A stretch of 64,000 nt of DNA from Calycina herbarum (lineage: Eukaryota > Ascomycota > Leotiomycetes > Helotiales > Pezizellaceae). Under the pieces are notes generated by a model. The model worked only from the letters and a program-made list of their open reading frames with translations. It ran no database searches and had not been told where the DNA came from. Below are positions 57,179 to 64,000 of the stretch, piece by piece (position 1 is the first letter of the stretch; each line of letters opens with the position of its first letter). The stretch covers positions 434,001-498,000 of the forward strand of contig LLEY01000019.1 in the NCBI GenBank assembly GCA_001414485.1. Reading direction: 5' to 3'. The position numbers and the translations under genes are program-made.

Positions 57179-58600
57179 ATGTCGGTAACCTCTTCTACTT
57201 CGAGAACCGCCCTACTAAGGCTAGCTGCGGACTCCCTAGTTACACTAGTTATACTAGTTACTACTCTTTAAGAGGAAGTGAAACTTCCTCTTCTAAAGCT
57301 GTTTAATAGCTTACCTAAGAAGCTAGCTGAATTCTTAATAAAAGCTTCCCTTTACTTAAGTTTTTATTATACCTAGTTTCTAAGTAAAACTAACTAGGTT
57401 ATATAGTTATCTACCTATCTTAAAGGGGCAGCTTATAACTAGTTAGAACTGTACTTAAAGGATTACTAGATAAATAAAATAGCTAATAGAAAAGTCTCTC
57501 TTTAGATATCTAAGAAAACAAGGGATTTGTTTAGGAATGTTCAAGGATTTAGAAAGGGAATTAACTAGGCTTTTAAGGATGTTAATATAAAGAAAAAGGT
57601 AGTTAGAGCTTTATATATACTTAAGTAGAAGGGGTTAGCTACTAAGTACACCTTATAATTTTAATAGTACTCTATATAAATAGAATAGAACGATAAAGTA
57701 TTATATAAATAATTCTATTATAGACTTAAGAATAACGTAAAAGATAAAATCGTATAAGAGGATTTTCTAGATATATTAAATAAATTAATAAATAACGTAA
57801 TTAGGATCGATAACTATATCTATAAAAGAAATCTAGAGAAGAAAGGAAGTTATAGTTATCGATATAGAAAGAGTAGACGAAAAGATTATAGAGATCTTAT
57901 AGAAATCGATACTACTTAGAAATTATAAGTTTTAGGAAAGGAATCTAAGAAAGAAAACTCTTAGAAGAGAGGATTGTTCTAGAAAGAGCGAAATCGTCGA
58001 CGTAAGTAGAACTTATGTTATAACTATAGTCTTCCTAGCTATAGAGTAAATAAGTATAGTAAGAAGAAAGACTCTAAAGGGAAATAAGCTAATACTACTA
58101 TCTAAAAAGAAGTAGCTTTACTAGAAAAAATCGAACTTATAGACGAAGAACTTAAGGCTAGAGATTATAGTATATAAATTAAAACAGATGCTATAGACAT
58201 AATAGTAGGCGCTATATACTTATAGCTAAACGAAGGAATTAAGTTATAAGTTAGTAAGATATAGGATACTAATAATAATAGAGATCTATTACTTAAAGAA
58301 TATTATAATATATAGTTAGAAATAGATTATAAATTACCCCTTTAAGTAGAATATAAATTACTACTATTAATAAGTTTATTAGAGTTATTAGAATTAATAT
58401 CCGACTTATTAGAAGTAGATCTAGGAATATATAAGCCTAAATAAGACAAGATATAAGCATTTATTAGAACTTTTAAAAAGAGGAATAGATAGGTATATAT
58501 AGAAAACTAGAAACCTAATTTCTAGAGCTTATATTCTACTTAAAAGATTAACCCTACTATTTTAACTATCTATAAAATAGTTTAGAATAAATAAGATAGA
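57179..58600 (+). pseudogene. gag remnant of element A
   Basis: The ATG at 57179 opens MSVTSSTSRTALLRL and the first stop comes after about 30 codons. A capsid-like helical region follows, with FNSLPKKLAEFLIKASLY and GAAYN blocks interrupted by TAG and TAA. Near 58005-58065 LCYNYSLPSYRVNKYSK is a CCHC zinc knuckle in which Cys and His have turned to Tyr, as G-to-A and C-to-T changes would cause. No product can be made. Confidence 0.7.
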
Positions 58601-58999
58601 ATAACTTTAGTAAGCCTTATTACTAGAAGAGAAACTATTAAATTTAAAGAACCTAGACTAGAATAAGCAGTATTTAGTAAACTACCTAGTATACCTAAGA
58701 TAGAAGATATTTAGATAGTCGTAGATCTATAAAAAGAAACTAGCAAATAGTAATAACAAGGTTCTAACGACTTTATAAGATACTCTAAAACCAGTTTTTT
58801 AGATACACTACCTAATAATAGAGAAGCTATACTAGAAATAGGAAGCTAGTATACTATAGTCGCTTTAGTTAAAAAAGTTAGAGTAATATTTTAAGAATTA
58901 TAAAGTAGGAAGTTATTTAGTATAATCTTCTAAGAGATAAACGAATATAACATAGACTAAGAAACAGAGTTAGTATAGAGAGAGCTCTACTAACTAATA

Positions 59000-61900
59000 A
59001 TTAAAGAATTAAATACTACCTCTAGAGAAAATCAACTTATAGTAATAGCAAAGATAAGAGGAAAGGAACTCTGAGTCTTAATTAATTTAAGAGCAACAGG
59101 CAATTTTCTTTCCTCAACAGCTTAGAAGAAGCTAAACATCTTAATTAAAGGTATAAAGCTATACCGCCTAGGAGTAGTTAACAGAACAGACGTTATATAC
59201 TAGGATAGAATTATTAATTAGTAAACTATTCTAATAAATATCACTATTAAAGAACACTACTTAAATATATAATTTAATATTATTAAAATAAGAAGCAAAG
59301 AAGCAATACTAGGTATACTATAGATTAGGAAATATAATCTAGATATTAATTAAAAGGCTTAAATAATAACCTTTAGTCGATATAATTATATAGGTTTATA
59401 ATTATAACTATAAGGCTAGAACAAGGTTAGCGCCACCTCTTCTAAGACGCTAGAACACTTAGCCCAGGGTCCTCTACAGGTTAGTAAGACAGCTAATAAC
59501 GAAATACCTATATAGTACAAAGAATTTAAAGCTTTATTTAAAAACCTAGAAAACTTATAAGCTTTACTAGAACATCGCTTATAGGATTATAAGATTAAAT
59601 TAAAAGAGGGTTATTACCTCTTAAAGTAGAAGCTTCGGTTACATAACTAGAAAAGCCTATAGAGGATAGAAAGTTATATAAAGAAAGGTATTAAGAAGAG
59701 ATATATTAGAAAATCTAAGTTACTAATTACCTTAAATATACTTATTATTAAAAAGAAAGACAATCTAGACAAAAGAGTATATATTAATTACTAAGAAGTA
59801 AATCACGCTATAGTTAAGAACGCTTATCTACTACTACCTAGCTAATACTTATAAGACAAGTTAAGCAAGGTAGTACAATTTATAAAATTAGATTAATAAA
59901 ACGCCTATAAACTTATATAAATAAAAGTCAAGGATAAATAGAAGACAGCATTTACCTTACTATTAAGCCTTTATAAATATACAGTCATACCTTTTAGACT
60001 TTATAATATACTAGCTATATATTAAAGATAAAATAATAATATTTTAGAAGATCTTCTAAGGGTAATAGTAATTTATTACCTAGATAATATCCTAATCTTC
60101 TTAGAAAAAGAAGAGGAATATAAGAGACATGTTAAAGAAGTTTTATAATAACTTATAAAAGTTAACTCTCAGTTAAAACTCTCGAAATACGAGTTTAGAG
60201 TAACTTAGACCCTTTTCCTAGAATAGGTATTTAGCCTAGGAAAAATAAAGATAGATCTAGTAAAGATCTAAGACGTCTTAAACTAGAAGTTACTAGAAAA
60301 TATAAAAGACATATAGTCCTTCCTTAGATTTATAAACTTTTACTATCCGTTTATTTAAGACTATATAAAGATTACTAAACCAATGTCGAAACTAGTTAAG
60401 AAAGCTATTAAGTTTATATAAAATAAATAAGCAGAGAACGCTTTTTAGAAAATTAAAACAAAGTTTATAAAAGAACCTATTCTATACGATTTCGATATAG
60501 AAAAGCCTAGTACAATCAAAACAGACGCCTTAGACATAGTAGTAAGAGCAGTTCACCTACAGCTAAACAATAAAGAAAAACTTATACCTATTATATATTA
60601 TTCTAAAACATTTAACCTAGTATAACAAAACTATAGCATTTTTAATAAAGAATTACTTATTATAGTATTAGCTTTAGAATACTAAAGGATTTATTTATAG
60701 TTAGTAAAACACCTAGTTACAGTTTTATCTAACCACGAGAACCTTAAAACGTTTATAATAACTAAGGAACTTATAATAAGATAATTAGCTAAATAGTTAG
60801 AAATATTAGAAGGATTTAATATTATTATTTAATATATAAAAGGAACGTCGAATACTCGAGCTAATACTCTTAACTAGAAACCTAGATATAAGAGAAATAA
60901 AGAGTATAAAAAGATTATAATCTTAAAAACTCTTAAGAATAGAGACTTAGTACCTACTATATATAAGATAGCAGCAATAAACGACATATAAATAGACAAA
61001 ATTCAACATATATATAAAGGTTATAACCAGTATATAAAAGGGAAACTATAGGTTCCTAGTTCGTATATAAAAGAATTTATATAAGAATACTATACTATGT
61101 CTACTCACGGTTACTAAGGAATTTAAAGAACTCTCTAAAGAATAAGACAATACTACTATATTAATCAGTTATCTATAATAGTTAAAGAGGTAATAGTAGA
61201 ATATAATACCTATACCTAGAATAAGGCTTCCTACTATACTCTATATAGATAGATAAATACTACTCTAATACTATAAGTACCTTAGAAATCAATATCTATA
61301 GATTTTATTATTAAATTACTAAAATCTAAAGATCTAATAATAGGAGTTAAATATAATATAATCCTAGTTATTATAAAACAACTTACAAAGTATATAATTC
61401 TTATAGTATATATAGAGTTAAGTACAGCTAAGGAATTAGCATTCGTATTTCTTAAAGAAGTAGTTTTAAGATATAAACTACCTAAAGAAATACTCTTAGA
61501 TAGAGATAAGCTCTTTACCTCGAAATTTTAAATCGCTCTTATAGAATAATTAAGTATAAAAAGAAAGCTCTCTATAGCTTTCTACCTTTAAACAAATAAA
61601 GAGAATAAACAGATAAATTAAGTAGTTAAAATATACCTTTATTATTATATAAACTACTAATAAGACAACTAGGTAGAACTACTACCTTTAGTATAGTTTA
61701 CCTATAACAGTTTAGTAATAGAAATAACACTTATTATACTATTCTATACTAATTTTAAGTATAAATTATTAGTGTATTAAGAACTACTATCTACAACTAT
61801 TAATAATTAACTTACTCGTGTTTAGGTCTTAAAAATCAAGAGTCTATATAAGGAACTTGTAGAGAACCTATAATTTATAGTAGAAAGAAATATATACTAC

Positions 61901-62336
61901 TATAATAAACGACGTAGTTAGAAGCTAACACTAAAAGAGAGGGATAAAGTCTATTTAATATAAAAAAACATTAATATAAAAAGACTAAGTAATAAACTAG
62001 ATTATAAAAAACTAAGACCATTTAAAATTAAATAAGTTAGAAGACCTTTAAATTATAAATTAGTACTACTAAAGATAATAAACATCTACCTAGTATTCTA
62101 TATATCCCTACTTAAACCAGTACTACTAGGAGCACTACTAGCCCTATTTATAGAAATTTAACTAGTTAATCTAAACGTTAAATATAAAGTCAAAGGAATT
62201 CTTAACTATAAGATTATTAGAGGTAAGATTAAGTACTTAATTAAATAGTTAGATTACCTATACTTAGAAAACACTTAAGAGCTAAAAGGTAATCTTAACC
62301 ATTGCTTAGAGGAACTTCGGAAGTTCTACTACTAAA
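59000..62336 (+). pseudogene. pol remnant of element A: protease, RT, RNase H, integrase, chromodomain
   Basis: The domains run in the Ty3/gypsy order. Protease is near 59078 (LINLRATGNF, with the catalytic DSG changed). RT has YYLDNILIF at 60073-60099 where family members have YLDD. RNase H has KTDALDI at about 60517. Integrase has STHGY at about 61104, SIDFI at about 61298 and RDKLFTSKF at about 61500. A chromodomain lies at about 62172-62330 (VKGILNYKIIRGKIKYLI, with the later aromatic Trp codons now TAG). Chromodomains steer integration to histone-marked heterochromatin. All domains carry many stops. Confidence 0.82.
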
Positions 62337-63007
62337 ACCTAGGGTTACCTATATCTTATAGTTAGAAGGGAAAGCCTCGAAGAAAGCTGAATCAAGGGCC
62401 GGCTTAGTAATAAAAGCAGAGTCGCTAGAAGAAGAGAGAGCCGCTAGACAGGCAACCTCTAATTCCCTCTCTTCTTTCTCTTTCTCTTTCTCTACTCTTT
62501 CTTTTTCATTAGTTTTATCAAGTTCTTACAGGTTAGTAAGACTACGACAGAGCATCTCTTACTCCCGCTCTATAAGGAAGCGTTATTACTTTCGTAGGCG
62601 AAGGATCTTCTATATAGCTTCTTCCTAAATCTTATAAGCTATCTCTTCCTCCTACTATAACCTCCGCTTCTAGATATTAATAGATTCCTACTCGAAAATT
62701 AAGAGTATTCGATTTTATAACTCAATATCGTAAGATTTGCTCTTCCTAGTATACTTAGAATACTTAGAACTACTAGAGACGCTAATACATCGATAACTGG
62801 TTTTCGTATTTATATAACGAGTATAAGGAATTATTTTATATTCTAAACGTTCGATTCAAAGGGTGTTAAAGGTCTTATATTATTTAAGCTTGTCTTTTAG
62901 GAGAGGTGTTAACAACATAATAGGAACTAGGGAGGCTACTAGCCTCTTAACGATATTTCTTAGGCTATACTTAAGTGTAGGGATACGCTAGTCTAAGAAG
63001 GGGATAG

Positions 63008-63471
63008 TGTTATAAATTATAGTATACGTAGTAAGTAGTCTAGACGGCGTTCTAATAGGATAAGGTATAATATCTAAGAAAGGAAAGTAATATAGGAGGA
63101 AATCAGTAATATAAAAGGATATTAGGAATTTTAGGATCTTACTATTATAGTAATGTTAGAAGTTATATAGGGTTATATAACGTGATCGCCTATATTGTTC
63201 TAATCGCCTTAATCGCGAGCAACGCGAGCGATATAAGCAATATAAGCGACATACTTAGGAAACGAAGGTTCTATATAAGACTAGCATATCTACTATTAGA
63301 TAGGAGCTTCGTACTTAACTTTAGTTATTAATCTTATTATCTTATTTAACATCTTTAATATAAGTAACGAGTTTACTTCTAAGTGAACAACCCGGCGCGT
63401 TTATACTTCTTACTATATACCAACCTTCGAGACTTAGTTATCTTTATTTAGTTCGTTTAAGTTTCGTTACA
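63008..63471 (+). repeat. 3' LTR of element A
   Basis: At 464 bp it is the same length as the 5' LTR. It starts TGTTATAAAT and ends TTTCGTTACA. Differences from the 5' LTR are mostly C/T and G/A, showing that the copies were identical at insertion and diverged by RIP-type transitions. Confidence 0.88.
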
Positions 63472-64000
63472 TCTAGCTTTATAAAGATACGAGCCTTGCC
63501 TAGACGAGTAAGAGTTTCGTCGATTAATAGAAGAGGATACTAGTTCTTATAAGTTAGGTTATTCAGCTTATAGTAATTAATATAGAACTATAGAGAGCTG
63601 TTAGACTTCTTAACAAAGAGAATCGGGGCTATAAAAGGGGCTTGGCTAGCCTTAATAAAACCTTTATAAAGGTTCTTAACAAGGTATTGTTTTACAGCCT
63701 AGAGCTCGTCCGTTAACTGGTGGCGGAGGAGGCTATAGGATAAGTCGTCTACGTTCCCGTCTATAAGTTCGATCTTATAGTCGTACGGCCGACGAGGGGG
63801 AAGAGTATTAGACGTAGCTTTAGAGAAAACGTTTACGAGATCCTAGTAGGCTCTAGGGAGGCTTTCTTAGACCTGTAAGTCGTCTTTTTAATCCGTAAGC
63901 TTTTTTTCTATTAAGTAATCGATCTTATAAAGAGAGGTACTAAAGGCCGTAGCTTCAGTGTCTTATAGGTTATAGCGATATATAACAGCACCGATAACAG

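Larger units (their letters stand above)
56681..63471 (+). mobile_element. element A: complete chromodomain Ty3/gypsy retrotransposon (chromovirus), RIP-inactivated
   Basis: The 6791-bp element has two 464-bp LTRs, flanked by the perfect target duplication TCTAG (56676-56680 and 63472-63476). In order it carries a self-priming-type primer site, gag with a mutated zinc knuckle, protease, RT, RNase H, integrase, a C-terminal chromodomain, a ~660-bp non-coding 3' region and a purine tract (AAGAAGGGGATAG, ending 63007). Stops replace Gln/Trp codons throughout. It lies in the opposite orientation inside the RT gene of element B. Relatives are the solo LTR at 11096 and the fragment at 11943-12671. 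Confidence 0.9.
53619..64000 (-). mobile_element. element B: minus-strand Ty3/gypsy retrotransposon, interrupted and running off the window
   Basis: The 3' LTR is at 53619-53947, with a polypurine tract next to it. On the minus strand, inside, come an integrase core (TDG.TENINQWINQRL near 54870 and the paired catalytic-Asp region near 55000), RNase H (near 55750-56050) and reverse transcriptase. The RT is split: KARIFIKL ends at 63477 and D-I-x-x-AFYRIRINP resumes at 56680, because element A (56681-63471) inserted between them. The RT N-terminal part (FIAPILFVKKS) reaches the window end. Nearly every Gln/Trp codon in conserved blocks has become a stop, so B is dead. Its 5' LTR is not in the window. 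Confidence 0.85.

Noticed and set aside
1..64000. tRNA, rRNA genes and CRISPR arrays
   Set aside because: I looked for cloverleaf B-box-type sequences and for regularly spaced repeats and saw none; the tandem repeats present have no spacer structure.

Overview
The window looks like a filamentous ascomycete, probably of the Leotiomycetes. Genes are interrupted by short introns (about 50-165 nt, GT..AG, CTAAC/CTGAC-type branch sites). Ordinary gene-bearing DNA alternates abruptly with AT-rich, TpA-saturated transposon graveyards in which CAG, CAA and TGG codons have become TAG or TAA. That is the signature of repeat-induced point mutation (RIP). The taxonomic placement is inference from gene content and style, not from a search.

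Left part (0-8 kb): a two-exon gene for a 75-residue secreted four-cysteine protein, then a three-exon RIF1 gene (1977 aa) with PP1-docking motifs. From 8.3 to 12.8 kb there is a RIP-degraded nest. A chromovirus-type LTR retrotransposon remnant is interrupted by a 431-bp MITE and by a 2.16-kb TIR element, and the latter carries a reversed solo LTR with a perfect 5-bp target duplication.

Middle (13-45 kb): intact genes are a glucose-6-phosphate 1-epimerase, a four-TM membrane protein, a small gag-like hypothetical gene, a phosphoenolpyruvate-mutase/isocitrate-lyase superfamily enzyme, a secreted GH43 exo-beta-1,3-galactanase-like enzyme, a short-chain dehydrogenase with a mitochondrial-type leader, and a protein with a myristoylation-type N terminus. 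Between 22 and 25 kb lies a minus-strand family of small CxxC proteins (one intact gene with an internal duplication, two broken copies). Several genes are decayed: a LigB-type DOPA dioxygenase, a cytidine-deaminase-fold protein, a ubiquitin-like/VWA/E2 fusion, and a TPR-SET protein. Many of the stops fit C-to-T or G-to-A transitions. Two copies of one TA-target MITE sit at 22.9 and 45.0 kb; the second contains a 170-bp solo LTR.

Right part (46-64 kb): a broken and an intact gene for Pro/Gln-rich proteins with a Cys-rich tail, then an AsaB/CmcJ-like oxidoreductase gene with a late premature stop. After these comes a large RIP-eroded coiled-coil/kinase-like pseudogene. The end of the window is nested transposons: a Fot1/pogo-like transposase remnant cut by the LTR of a minus-strand Ty3/gypsy element (B), whose reverse-transcriptase gene is split by a complete 6791-bp chromodomain retrotransposon (A, plus strand, 464-bp LTRs, TCTAG target duplication).

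There is no operon logic here. The common theme is repeated transposon insertion, RIP, and loss of genes close to it. Exon junctions and reading frames were worked out by hand and no homology search was run.
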